Assembly: GCA_003165465.1 (NCBI GenBank)
Contig: PLUM01000010.1
Span: 132,125 to 178,101 of the forward strand
Reading direction: 5' to 3'
DNA length: 45,977 bases
DNA from: Acidobacteriota bacterium
GTDB lineage: Bacteria; Acidobacteriota; Terriglobia; Acidiferrales; UBA7541
Shown: piece by piece, positions 8,677-16,914 of the stretch
Position numbering within the stretch: position 1 is the first letter of the stretch
Layout: each line of letters opens with the position of its first letter
Program-made: the position numbers and the translations under genes
Notes under the pieces: model-generated
Database searches by the model: none
What the model was told of the DNA's origin: nothing
The model's input: only the letters and a program-made list of their open reading frames with translations

Positions 8677-8703
8677 ACTGGATTGCATAAGCTGGAAGAA
8701 GAA

Positions 8704-8723
8704 CCCCGCCTCTGAAGAGGCGG
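8704..8723. repeat. Short GC-rich hairpin, CCCGCCTCT/AGAGGCGGG
   Basis: A 9-bp stem with a 2-nt centre lies just after glcF, about 35 bp before the terminator hairpin. The flanking gctaca pairs in style with tgtagc at 8757-8762, so the two hairpins together form one composite palindrome of the local family. Confidence 0.6.
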
Positions 8724-8759
8724 GCTACAGTGATTGGCTGACGGCATGGCAAGTGTTGT

Positions 8760-8790
8760 AGCCCGGGTCTTCAGACCCGGGGCTTTTTTT
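8760..8790 (+). terminator. Rho-independent terminator after glcF
   Basis: AGCCCGGGTCT pairs with AGACCCGGGGC around a 2-nt centre and is followed directly by seven T residues (8784-8790). It is 85 bp after the glcF stop. The hairpin has the same turn (TCTTCAGA) as the neighbouring palindromes, so a repeat element appears to serve as the terminator. Confidence 0.8.
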
Positions 8791-8823
8791 GCGGCCTACG
8801 AGAACCCCCCTCTGCGGCCCGCG

Positions 8824-9105
8824 CTACTTTTCTCCGATCAAATATTTGCAGTCGCGCGACCCCATCTTTGCGGAATGCACGATGCCGGCGGGAACATCGC
8901 AGCGTTCTCCCGCGCCATAGTTGCGCGTTTCACCGGAATGCGTCAGCGTCATTTCGCCCTCGAGGATGATGTGCGCCGTCTCGACCGCATGCGTGTGGTC
9001 GGAATAAAAGGCGTTCGGCGCGTCCTGCCAGACGTAGGTGCGCGGAAAACCTTCCGCGTGCAACTCCTGTTCCAGCGATTTCCGTCCGGCGCTCATGGGA
9101 AGCAT
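8824..9105 (-). CDS. Small cupin-domain protein
   Basis: This 93-residue single-domain cupin has metal-ligand motif 1 (H37-x-H39-xx-E42, then ILEGEM) and motif 2 (PAGIVHSA), so a mononuclear metal site is likely. The middle (LTHSGETRNYGAGE) is typical of Cupin_2. The start could also be Met4. It lies 21 bp after the SDR gene on the same strand and is probably co-transcribed with it. No substrate can be assigned. Confidence 0.8.
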   Translation of the reverse strand: MLPMSAGRKSLEQELHAEGFPRTYVWQDAPNAFYSDHTHAVETAHIILEGEMTLTHSGETRNYGAGERCDVPAGIVHSAKMGSRDCKYLIGEK

Positions 9106-9126
9106 TTCCGCGGCGATGCCCGCCGC

Positions 9127-9927
9127 TTACGCCTTGCGCGGACGAAACATTTCGCCCGTGACTCGCGCGACGATCCGGCGCGGGACCAGCCGCACGGCTT
9201 CCGCGCCCAGCCAATTCACGAATCCGGAAATCACCGAACTTCTTCCCGCCGCGAGCGCCGCAAGCCCCACATGCGCGACCTTCTCTGCTGTTTCCGGCGC
9301 GCGCCGCGTGTGATTGCGCTGCCCCGCAACCTGAAAAAACTCGGTTGCCGTGGAGCCGGGGCATAGTGCGCAAACGCGGACGCCGTACTCGCGCACTTCC
9401 TCGGCCAGCCCTTCGGCAAAATGCAGATCGAATGTTTTCGTCGCGGCATACGTCGAGATGTAGGGCACCGGCTGAAACGCGCCCGTGGAGGCCACGATCA
9501 GAATATCGCCGCCGCCCCGCTCGATCATTCCGGGAAGGTAGAGATGCGTCATGTGGACGACGGCCGTGACGTTGACATGCGTCATTTCGATGAGACGCTC
9601 GACGGGCACCTTGTGAAATGCGCCATAGGAGCCAAAGCCGGCGTTGTTCACCAGCAAGTCAATCGTGACCTTCCTTTCTTCGGTGAACGAAAATATTTGT
9701 TGCGGGCCGTCCGGTTGCGCCAGATCCGCAACGCAGATCAGCGTGCGGATATCGTGCTTCGCGCTTAGTTCCGCCGCGAGGCCCGCGAGCCGGTCGCGCC
9801 GCCGCGCCGTCAGCACCAGATTCGTTCCACCCGCCGCCAGTTCCCGCGCGATGGCCGTGCCGATTCCGGCGCTTGCGCCCGTAATCAGCGCCCATTTGCC
9901 CGCCCATTTGCCCGCCAAGTGATTCAT
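9127..9927 (-). CDS. Short-chain dehydrogenase/reductase
   Basis: This 266-residue classical SDR has the cofactor motif TGASAGIG, NNAG (DLLVNNAGFGSYG), Ser in IVASTGA and the catalytic YAATK. Arg residues after the first strand (TARRRDRL) suggest NADP(H) preference (inference). The start is ATG 9927: the upstream stretch carries GGAGG at ideal spacing, while an earlier TTG at 9939 would include that site. The C-terminal part resembles DltE/YqjQ-type SDRs ending in VPRRIVARVTGEMFRPRK. The substrate is unknown. It shares a strand and short spacing with the cupin gene. Confidence 0.9.
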   Translation of the reverse strand: MNHLAGKWAGKWALITGASAGIGTAIARELAAGGTNLVLTARRRDRLAGLAAELSAKHDIRTLICVADLAQPDGPQQIFSFTEERKVTIDLLVNNAGFGSYGAFHKVPVERLIEMTHVNVTAVVHMTHLYLPGMIERGGGDILIVASTGAFQPVPYISTYAATKTFDLHFAEGLAEEVREYGVRVCALCPGSTATEFFQVAGQRNHTRRAPETAEKVAHVGLAALAAGRSSVISGFVNWLGAEAVRLVPRRIVARVTGEMFRPRKA

Positions 9928-10103
9928 GCCGTCCTCCAAAGGAATTCTACAGGATGCACCTGCATTTCAGGAATGCGCGATTTGACTCGGGCAGGGATGT
10001 ACGCGCGCATTTTTAAGACAGAAACATTTTTAAGACTCAGCTCCCGGACGCATCCTTCGTCCGTGGAATTTAAATTCGAGGAACACGCAAGCACCGCGGA
10101 TTT

Positions 10104-10131
10104 TTGTCTGGAGGGGAGTTTGTGCTAGTCT
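10104..10131 (+). promoter_or_regulatory. Possible promoter for tRNA-Ser
   Basis: TTGTCT (10104-10109) and TAGTCT (10126-10131) lie 16 bp apart, with the last base 18 bp before the tRNA 5' end. The hexamer matches are moderate, so this rests mainly on position. Confidence 0.35.
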
Positions 10132-10149
10132 GGATGAGTTTCCTCCAGC

Positions 10150-10239
10150 GGAGAGGTGTCCGAGCGGTTTAAGGAGCACGCTTGGAAAGCGTGTGTCGGG
10201 GTAACTCGACCGTGGGTTCAAATCCCACCCTCTCCGCCA
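10150..10239 (+). tRNA. tRNA-Ser (anticodon GGA)
   Basis: This 90-nt tRNA has an acceptor stem GGAGAGG/CCTCTCC, discriminator G and an encoded CCA (10237-10239). The anticodon stem is CACGC/GCGTG with loop TTGGAAA, so the anticodon GGA is at 10184-10186 and reads UCC/UCU. A long variable arm and a T-loop TTCAAAT (class II tRNA) agree with serine. Confidence 0.97.
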
Positions 10240-10427
10240 TTTCGTCTTCTCTCTCTCGGTTGTTTTCCGCTCAAAAGATCGATTTTGCCACCCATAATGC
10301 GCATGCTTTGCTCTGGCCAATATCATCCCTGTGCCACGAACGCTGATACGAAATTACGGAAGATTTGAAATTGAGAGTGTTGAGCAAATGGGTAAATCCG
10401 CCATTGGAGATCGAATCGAGGGTTTAC

Positions 10428-12341
10428 TCATTGCGCGCCAAGAACCTGCCCGACATGTCGCGTGAGAATCTCGCGAGTAAAGGGTTTTTCGAGGAGAGTC
10501 ACTCCGGTTTCCAGAATTCCCGATCGCACGATTCCGTCATACGGATATCCCGACATATACAGCACCTTCATCTCCGGGAGAAAGCGCAACAACTGCGCGG
10601 CGAGTTTCTCGCCCCCCATTCCCGGCATGATAACATCGGTCAAAAGCAGGTGAATGGGGCCGCGAAAGTCTTGCGCAATTCGAATGGCCTCGTTACCGTT
10701 CTCGGCCACGAGAACTTTGTAGCCGCAATTCGTCAGGATTTCCTTGATCAGAATCCGTAGTGGCTCGGCATCTTCCACCAGTAAGACCGTTTCCGTTCCG
10801 GTGTGGACGCCCATGAGTTGTTTGCTGGGAGGCGGAGGCGCGGGAAGGTTATCGACCCGAGGGAGATAGACTTTGAATGTTGTTCCGTGGCCACATTCGC
10901 TGTAGACCCAGATAAATCCGCCACTCTGTTTAACGATTCCATAGACCGTGGCCAGACCCAGCCCTGTTCCCTTGCCAAGTTCTTTTGTCGTATAGAAGGG
11001 TTCGAAGATGCGGTTTTGTGTTTCTTGGTCCATGCCGCAGCCCGTGTCGGTTACGGAGAATAGGACATATTTGCCAGCGGGTACAGACGAACGATTTGAC
11101 TCATGCTTCTCTTCCATATGGATGTTCGAAGTTTCGATTGTAAGTTTTCCTCCCCGCGGCATGGCATCCCGTGCGTTGAGGATCAGATTCATAAGAACCT
11201 GCTCGACTTGCGCGGGGTCCACAAGTACTTGACCCAGCGCAGGGTCCAGCGCGGTGAACAATTCGATGTGCTCACCGATCAATCGTCCGAGAAGTTTTTC
11301 CGTATCCACGACGATGGCGTTCAAATCCAGGGCTTGTGGATGGAACACTTGCTTGCGGCTGAATGCAAGAAGCTGGCGAGTCAGAGCAGCGGCACTATCC
11401 GAAGCTTTCTTGATCTGAGTCACATTATTGACAGCCGAATCGGTCGGGGCGAGCCCTGCGGACAAAATCTCGGTATGTCCGATGATCACGCACAACAAAT
11501 TGTTGAAATCATGGGCCAGTCCTCCAGCCAGACGCCCGATCGCTTCCAACTTTTGGGATTGCCGGACGATGTTTTCCAAGCGTCGTCGTTCGGTGACATC
11601 TCGAGCGATCCCTTGCACGCCCTCCTTCTTGCCCCCCGATTGAATCAGGCGTACGCTGGTCTCGAGAATCACTCTCTGGCCGTCCTTGCGAATCATCTGG
11701 ATCTCAAAATTTTGTAAAGGTTCCTCATTCAGGACGCGCTGCATCATCTCGCGGCAAATGCCATGGTGCTCTGGAGCCACAAGGTTTTTGATATTGTTTC
11801 GCAGAGCTTCGCTCCGCGATAATCCCATTACCTCCTCCCCCGACTTGTTCAAGGAGGTGATATTCCCGACCAGGTCAAGCGTGAAGAGGATGTCCTTTGT
11901 GTTTTCAAAGAGGTCATGGAAACGCTGCTCACACTTCCACGCCGCGTTTTCCACTCGTTCGAATTCAATGGCGTAGCGCAGAGTCTTCCGCAGCAATTCC
12001 TGATTGAGACTCTCTTTCAACAAGTATTCAGCGGCGCCCTCAGTTAGAGATTGCTTGCCGAGTTCTTCCTCTTTTTGGGAAACCAAAACAACGATTGGCA
12101 GAGGGCCGCCATGAGAGCAGATCTCAGTTATGCTAGCGAGCCTTTTGAACTCACGAACATTCGCGTCGAGAAGAACCGCATCAAATTTCTCGGACGCAAG
12201 CTTGGACGAAGCGGCTCGCAAAGACTCCGCCGACACCACCTGGAAAACAAGATCCTGGCCGCCCTGCACCATGCACCAGATGCTTTGGGCCAACGAGGGG
12301 TCATCCTCAATCAATAGAATTCGATATAAACGTGCCAACAT
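10428..12341 (-). CDS. Hybrid histidine kinase: receiver-PAS-HisKA-HATPase-receiver
   Basis: This 637-residue soluble protein has an N-terminal receiver-like domain (acidic IEDD at 11-14, phospho-Asp candidate D59 in LLDANV), a PAS domain (about 140-255), the dimerisation/phosphorylation box LAGGLAHDFNN with H277, an ATPase domain (NLILNARDAM; DTGCGMD; GTGLGLATVYG) and a C-terminal receiver with D569 in LLLTDVIMPGMGG. This is the typical CckA-like hybrid kinase body without membrane segments. The start is ATG 12341 after AAGGAAGG; an earlier frame start at 12581 adds a non-homologous 80 residues. The single-domain regulator gene upstream on the same strand is a likely partner. No target is visible. 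Confidence 0.9.
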   Translation of the reverse strand: MLARLYRILLIEDDPSLAQSIWCMVQGGQDLVFQVVSAESLRAASSKLASEKFDAVLLDANVREFKRLASITEICSHGGPLPIVVLVSQKEEELGKQSLTEGAAEYLLKESLNQELLRKTLRYAIEFERVENAAWKCEQRFHDLFENTKDILFTLDLVGNITSLNKSGEEVMGLSRSEALRNNIKNLVAPEHHGICREMMQRVLNEEPLQNFEIQMIRKDGQRVILETSVRLIQSGGKKEGVQGIARDVTERRRLENIVRQSQKLEAIGRLAGGLAHDFNNLLCVIIGHTEILSAGLAPTDSAVNNVTQIKKASDSAAALTRQLLAFSRKQVFHPQALDLNAIVVDTEKLLGRLIGEHIELFTALDPALGQVLVDPAQVEQVLMNLILNARDAMPRGGKLTIETSNIHMEEKHESNRSSVPAGKYVLFSVTDTGCGMDQETQNRIFEPFYTTKELGKGTGLGLATVYGIVKQSGGFIWVYSECGHGTTFKVYLPRVDNLPAPPPPSKQLMGVHTGTETVLLVEDAEPLRILIKEILTNCGYKVLVAENGNEAIRIAQDFRGPIHLLLTDVIMPGMGGEKLAAQLLRFLPEMKVLYMSGYPYDGIVRSGILETGVTLLEKPFTREILTRHVGQVLGAQ

Positions 12342-12486
12342 GATTTTGCCTTCCTTTTCCTTTCGAGCTTTCAAGGGCGCCTTCGCACGGAAGCCACGCG
12401 CTCGACAATCGGGTTGACTCTGATCCACCTTGGCAAAACCCGATACGAGCCAAGAGCTAGTCTCCGCCGGTGGGGAGCGCTGAAAG

Positions 12487-12885
12487 TCACTTCTGCGCGG
12501 GATAACTCGGGAACAGCCTGCGGACCTCCACCATAAGTTTTTCAGGCATTTGGCTCTTTTCGACAAAGCCATCGGCGCCACTCCGCAGGCACTCGTCCCG
12601 AAGGGAAAGACCGGTCATTCCTGTGAAGATAATGATGCGCACTTCAGGAAAGGTCTTTCGCAACTCCGTCGTCGCCTCGAGCCCATTGATTTGAGGCAAA
12701 CTCAAATCGGTTAACACCAAATCTGGACGGTAGCGGTCGGCCTTGTGCAAAAGTTGCAGTCCGTCGGTAGCGGTCGCGATAATGTCGAAATATCCTTCGA
12801 AATCGAGGTAACTGCAAACCGAAAGCAAAGCCATTCGCGAGTCATCGGCGATCAAGGTGCGGATGCGGTATTTGCCAAGGTCCAT
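12487..12885 (-). CDS. Single-domain response regulator
   Basis: This 132-residue receiver domain has acidic pocket ADD (13-15), phospho-Asp D60 in LVLTDLSLPQING, Thr in IIIFTGMT and Lys in GFVEKSQ. No output domain is present. ATG 12885 follows GGAG at 7-nt spacing; an earlier start at 12942 adds residues that lie in a duplicated leader sequence. It lies 145 bp upstream of the hybrid kinase gene on the same strand, so it is a probable phospho-relay partner. Its 5' leader (about 12912-13004) is shared in inverted orientation with the leaders at 17530-17625 and 18151-18246. Confidence 0.88.
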   Translation of the reverse strand: MDLGKYRIRTLIADDSRMALLSVCSYLDFEGYFDIIATATDGLQLLHKADRYRPDLVLTDLSLPQINGLEATTELRKTFPEVRIIIFTGMTGLSLRDECLRSGADGFVEKSQMPEKLMVEVRRLFPSYPAQK

Positions 12886-12911
12886 TGCACGCTCCAACAG
12901 ATCAGTGAATG

Positions 12912-13177
12912 TTCTGATCTGCCGCGTAGTGTGCCTTGCCACGAACGGGAATGAAATCCGGCTGATTGCCTAGGGAATTACTTGTACATGAGGAAGTGGG
13001 GGTTTTAGCCTTGAATGATGTGGTTGCGTACCGCGTACCGGACAAGCTCCGTGATCGAGTGGAAATTGAGCTTGAGCATGATATTGGCGCCGTGTGTCTC
13101 CGCCTTTTCTACTGCTTCACGCCCGTTAGCGGATTCCGCACAGACCTGCCACCCGCTCTCGGTCTCCAGGAGGGTAC
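12912..13177. repeat. Inverted, internally deleted copy of the 16.9-17.6 kb regulator region
   Basis: Read on the minus strand, 13177 to 12912 matches first 16941-17016 (start of the NarL-type regulator gene) and then 17434-17625 (its end plus the spacer after it). About 420 bp in between are missing; a GGC occurs at both edges of the deletion. It forms inverted repeats flanking the large kinase gene. Confidence 0.85.
13005..13177 (-). pseudogene. Remnant of a NarL-family response regulator
   Basis: About 57 codons remain in frame, fusing receiver residues (TLLETESGWQVC, then GREAVEKA) directly to the end of the DNA-binding domain (ETHGANIMLKL, HSITELVRYAVRNHIIQG) and a stop. The parent is the intact gene at 16886-17530. 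The copy has no start codon in frame, lacks the phospho-Asp region, the linker and the first helices of the HTH, and carries substitutions including Arg to Gly in ETHRAN. It cannot make a working regulator. Confidence 0.85.
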
Positions 13178-13217
13178 GACATGGTGCGACTATGCGTTTC
13201 GTTTAGTAAACATAGGC

Positions 13218-13223
13218 TATACT
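13218..13223 (+). promoter_or_regulatory. Possible -10 element for the multi-PAS kinase gene
   Basis: TATACT (five of six consensus positions) lies 8 bp before the GTG at 13231. No good -35 is seen. If used, transcription would begin at or next to the start codon, giving a nearly leaderless message. Confidence 0.3.
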
Positions 13224-13230
13224 AGCCCGG

Positions 13231-16200
13231 GTGGGGTTACCCTTGCTTCCTTCCGGCAGGCATTTTAGGTTCTCCATCGCCGTCGCGGGTCTGCTTACCG
13301 CGCTTCTAATCTATGTCAACGAAGGAATCTCTCCGTCCCCCGTAAGTCTCTTGCTTTCCGATGTTCTGCGCGCTGCATTGATTTCTTGGGCAGCTTATTG
13401 CTCTTTTTATATCGTCCGGCACTCGCGTGGATATCTGCGCCGGCTCTGGGTGCTGTTTGCTGCGGCGCTTTTTATAGACGCCGCTGCAATGGCGATAGCG
13501 ACCTACTACCAATATTTCGCCCATGTACCGAGCGCAGCGCGATGGCCTTCCGATGCCTTGTTCATTCTTTGGGTGACTCCTGCGGTCATGATGTTCCTGC
13601 CGCCGACCGCGGAAGAGACCGGTAAAATCGATTGGCAGCAGATCTTGGATTTTGCACAGATTGGAGTCGTGGGCGTCACCGCTTATTTCTGTCTTTTATA
13701 TGTCCCTTCGCTTTCGGAGGGCCACGCACCGCAAACGCTTCACCGGATGTTGCTGGCGCAATTGCTGCGTGACGCGGCGCTTGGTACAGGCTTTCTAATG
13801 CGAGCGGCGAAGGCCCACCAGCACTCTATTGGCGCATTCTTTCGGAGAATGTTTTACTTCTTTCTCGCTGCCAGCGCCGCCGATTTTATTTACCTTCTGG
13901 GTTCTCGTACTTTTCCGAGTACGCCGAACTGGACGGATATTGCCTGGTGTGCACCCTATTTGTTTGCAGCCATCTTCGCATCCACCTGGAACGGCGGAGA
14001 AGAACCCGTCGCTAAGGAAATGCCTTCTCCATTTGGTGTGAAAGTCGTTTCGCGGATTTTGCCGGTCTGCCTTCCCCTGCTGGTTCTTTTCTTGGGCATG
14101 GGGATCGCTGCAAAACACCTGGCGGTCGCCTCGGTGGCTATCGCCGCTTCCTTTATGGTGTCCGCCACGCGCCTTATTCTGACCAGCGAAAAACAACGCC
14201 GGATTGCAGACCATTTTCTCCAAACCGAGCAGGAGCGACTGGGATCGGAAATGATGTTTTCCGCCGCCTTCCGCTTGAGCCCCGATGCGATGGCGATCAA
14301 CGCGGTTCCGGGAGCGCAGTTTCTAGAAGTCAATGACAGCTTTACGCGCCTTATTGGCTATACGCGCGAAGAAACGATCGGAAGAACAGGAACAGAAATG
14401 AACTTATGGGTTGATCCTGACCACCGGACAAGGGTCATGGCTAGACTCCGAGATGGCTCGGAAGTGCGAGATGAGGAGTTTTATTGCCGGGTAAAGTCCG
14501 GCGAGGCGCGCCTCTTCCTGTTTTCGGGCAAAATCATTGAGGAGGGCGGGCGGCGGCTTTCCCTAACCCTCGCTCGCGACATAACGGCGCGCAAAAAGGC
14601 GGAAGAAACGCTCCGCGCCAACGAGGAGCGCTTCCGCACTCTGATTGAAGACATGCGCGTGGGTATCCTCTTGCTCGGACCCGACACGGAAGCTAAGTTC
14701 GCCAATCAGGCGATTCTTGACATGTTTGGATTGAGCCGGGAGCAAGCCCTCGGGAGCCGTATTTCACAATTATTTTTTACACCTACTCGCGAAGACGGAA
14801 CGAAAATCCCATCGTCAATGTTGCCCGGAGCTCAAACGATCCAAACCAAGCAGGCGATTCGCGGTCAGGTGGTCGGGTGGCGCCGGCCCAAGTCAAACGA
14901 TGTCCTGTGGACTTTAATTGACGCTATCCCTCAATTTTCCGACCAGGGCGAAGTCGCGAGCGTAATTTTATCTATTACAAATATAACGGAGATGAAGAGG
15001 GCCGAGTTGGCCTTGCGCAGGAGCGAAGAGCTATTCCGCGGTCTGGTCGAAAACTTGCATGTGGGCATCGCGCTAATCGGAGTGGATGAAGAACTTCAGT
15101 TCGTAAATAAGGCAGCCCTCGCGATATTCCGGAGGAAAGAAGGGGAAACGGCAGGAAAGAAAACCTTCGATTTCGGCATGACTCCTGTAAATGACGATGG
15201 AACGGAAATGCCATTCTCCATGCGCCCCGTGGCGCGAGCGATTGCCACCAAGCAACCGATCCTGAATGAGGTGATGGGTTGGCGATTGGCAGGCTCGAAT
15301 GAACTTTTGTGGCTGCAAGGGGAGGCCGTGCCTTTGTTTGGCGAGAACGGGGAAGTCGAAAGAGTAATTTCATCGTTTAGTGATATCACCAAGCGAAAGA
15401 AGGCGGAAGAAGCGCTTCGCGCCAGCGAGAAGCTATTCCGCACTCTGGTTGAAAACACACACATGTGCGTCGTGTTGACCGGCCCCAATCAAGAAATTCA
15501 GTTCGTAAATCAAGCCAGCCTCAAGCTGTTTGGGATGAAAAAAGAGGATGTAGTGGGGAATAAAGTCGCGAACCTTGGGATGACTTCGTTTAGCGAAGAC
15601 GGAACGGAAATGCCGTATTCGATGAGTCCTGCGCCACGAGCGGTTGCGTCCGGGCAAGCGGCCTTGAATCAGGTGATGGGTTGGCGGCTTGCAGGCTCGA
15701 ATGACATATTCTGGATTCAAGGGGGAGTCGTACCCTTGTTCGGCGAAAACGGGGAGCTGGAAAGGTTGGTCGCATCTTTCAACGACATCACCGAACGGAA
15801 GAAAGCAGAAGAAGCGCTCCGCGACAGCGAGGAGCTATTTCGCACTCTGGTTGAAAATCTGCACGTGGGTATCTCGTTGATTGGACCAAATGAAGAAATT
15901 CAGTTCGCAAATCGGGCGAGCTCCGAAATGTTCGGGTTGAAAGAAAAGCAAAGTTTGGGGAAGAGCACGATGGATCTTGGCATGATTCCGTTTGACGAGG
16001 ATGGAGTGGAAATACCGGCTTCGATGCGCCCCGTGGGACGAGCGATTGCGACCAGGCAGTCCGTCTTGAATTGGGTGATGGGTTGGCGGCTCCCAAGCTT
16101 GATTGATATTTTGTGGATTCAAGGGGAAGCTGTGCCTATGTTTGGCAAGGACGGCGAACTAAAATACGTGCTCACAGCATACACAAACATCACCGAACGA

Positions 16201-16914
16201 AAGAAGGCGGACGAGGCGCTCCGTCAACTGTCAACGCGTTTGCTTCAGCTCCAAGACGAAGAACGGAGGCACCTCGGCCGGGAACTCCACGACGTTATGG
16301 CCCAAACCGTGATGGCTGTGAATCTGGATCTGGCGCAAGTGGCGCGCTCTTCGGTTCCTCTGGACAAAAATGCAAAGCATGCGCTTTCCGAGGCCCGCAG
16401 TATGCTGGGGGAGATGTCACGGGAGATTCGAACGCTCTCCTATACCTTGCACCCTCCGGTGCTGGACGAGTTGGGCCTGGTGTCGGCCATTCAAGAATTT
16501 GCGGCCGGATTCAGCGCGCGGAGCGGCATTGCCTTGGAAATGGACCTCCCAGCGGACTTTGGAAGGCTGACTCAGGAAACCGAGACAGCGCTGTTCCGTA
16601 TCCTGCAGGAAAGCCTTTCGAACATCCAGCGGCATTCTGGCAGCGAAGCGGCTAGAATTCAGTTGCGCGGCGGGGGTGAATGTATTGAAATGCAGGTGAG
16701 CGATCAAGGTCGCGGGATGGATCAATCCACGATGGACCGCAGGGGCAGCGCGGGAACCCGCCTGGGAGTCGGAATACTCGGGATGCGCGAGCGGATGACG
16801 CAACTCGGAGGAAGACTCGAAGTGGAATCCAGTTCATCGGGAACTACTGTGCGGGCTATCATCCCTTTGAAAGTCGAGGTCTCTCGTGCCGGTCCGCATT
16901 CTAGTGGCGGATGA
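13231..16914 (+). CDS. Membrane multi-PAS histidine kinase (HisKA_3 type)
   Basis: This 1227-residue sensor kinase starts with several hydrophobic segments (first FSIAVAGLLTALLIYV, last about residues 270-315), followed by one canonical PAS domain (about 345-450). Four further PAS units follow, each 134 residues with the same phrases (LFRTLVEN, VMGWRLAGSN, DITERKKAEEAL). The kinase core is of the NarX/DegS type: HisKA_3 with H1020 in GRELHDVMAQ, then an ATPase domain with ESLSNIQRHSGS, SDQGRGMD and LGVGILGMRERM. The start is GTG 13231, without a good ribosome site. The stop lies 29 bp inside the NarL-type regulator gene, so the two form a coupled two-component pair. The signal is unknown. Confidence 0.9.
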   Translation: MGLPLLPSGRHFRFSIAVAGLLTALLIYVNEGISPSPVSLLLSDVLRAALISWAAYCSFYIVRHSRGYLRRLWVLFAAALFIDAAAMAIATYYQYFAHVPSAARWPSDALFILWVTPAVMMFLPPTAEETGKIDWQQILDFAQIGVVGVTAYFCLLYVPSLSEGHAPQTLHRMLLAQLLRDAALGTGFLMRAAKAHQHSIGAFFRRMFYFFLAASAADFIYLLGSRTFPSTPNWTDIAWCAPYLFAAIFASTWNGGEEPVAKEMPSPFGVKVVSRILPVCLPLLVLFLGMGIAAKHLAVASVAIAASFMVSATRLILTSEKQRRIADHFLQTEQERLGSEMMFSAAFRLSPDAMAINAVPGAQFLEVNDSFTRLIGYTREETIGRTGTEMNLWVDPDHRTRVMARLRDGSEVRDEEFYCRVKSGEARLFLFSGKIIEEGGRRLSLTLARDITARKKAEETLRANEERFRTLIEDMRVGILLLGPDTEAKFANQAILDMFGLSREQALGSRISQLFFTPTREDGTKIPSSMLPGAQTIQTKQAIRGQVVGWRRPKSNDVLWTLIDAIPQFSDQGEVASVILSITNITEMKRAELALRRSEELFRGLVENLHVGIALIGVDEELQFVNKAALAIFRRKEGETAGKKTFDFGMTPVNDDGTEMPFSMRPVARAIATKQPILNEVMGWRLAGSNELLWLQGEAVPLFGENGEVERVISSFSDITKRKKAEEALRASEKLFRTLVENTHMCVVLTGPNQEIQFVNQASLKLFGMKKEDVVGNKVANLGMTSFSEDGTEMPYSMSPAPRAVASGQAALNQVMGWRLAGSNDIFWIQGGVVPLFGENGELERLVASFNDITERKKAEEALRDSEELFRTLVENLHVGISLIGPNEEIQFANRASSEMFGLKEKQSLGKSTMDLGMIPFDEDGVEIPASMRPVGRAIATRQSVLNWVMGWRLPSLIDILWIQGEAVPMFGKDGELKYVLTAYTNITERKKADEALRQLSTRLLQLQDEERRHLGRELHDVMAQTVMAVNLDLAQVARSSVPLDKNAKHALSEARSMLGEMSREIRTLSYTLHPPVLDELGLVSAIQEFAAGFSARSGIALEMDLPADFGRLTQETETALFRILQESLSNIQRHSGSEAARIQLRGGGECIEMQVSDQGRGMDQSTMDRRGSAGTRLGVGILGMRERMTQLGGRLEVESSSSGTTVRAIIPLKVEVSRAGPHSSGG
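14581..16188 (+). repeat. Four tandem PAS-coding units with exact 402-bp period
   Basis: The conserved Ile-Thr codon pair that opens each unit occurs at 14581, 14983, 15385, 15787 and 16189, exactly 402 bp apart. Units 2-4 share long stretches of nearly the same DNA (for example around gtgatgggttggcg), while unit 1 is more diverged. This is intragenic amplification of a PAS module plus linker. Confidence 0.9.

Noticed and set aside
6515..8688. Long minus-strand frames opposite glcE and glcF
   Set aside because: They are Arg/Ala/Pro-rich shadows with no family resemblance, while GlcE and GlcF on the plus strand are clear.
10030..10326. 98-codon minus-strand frame reading GWDLNPRSSYPDTRFPSV
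   Set aside because: It is the antisense of tRNA-Ser(GGA); this is a well-known spurious translation and has no codon support outside the tRNA.
12966..13268. 100-codon plus-strand frame before the kinase gene
   Set aside because: It is the antisense of the inverted regulator remnant; the recognisable protein is on the minus strand.
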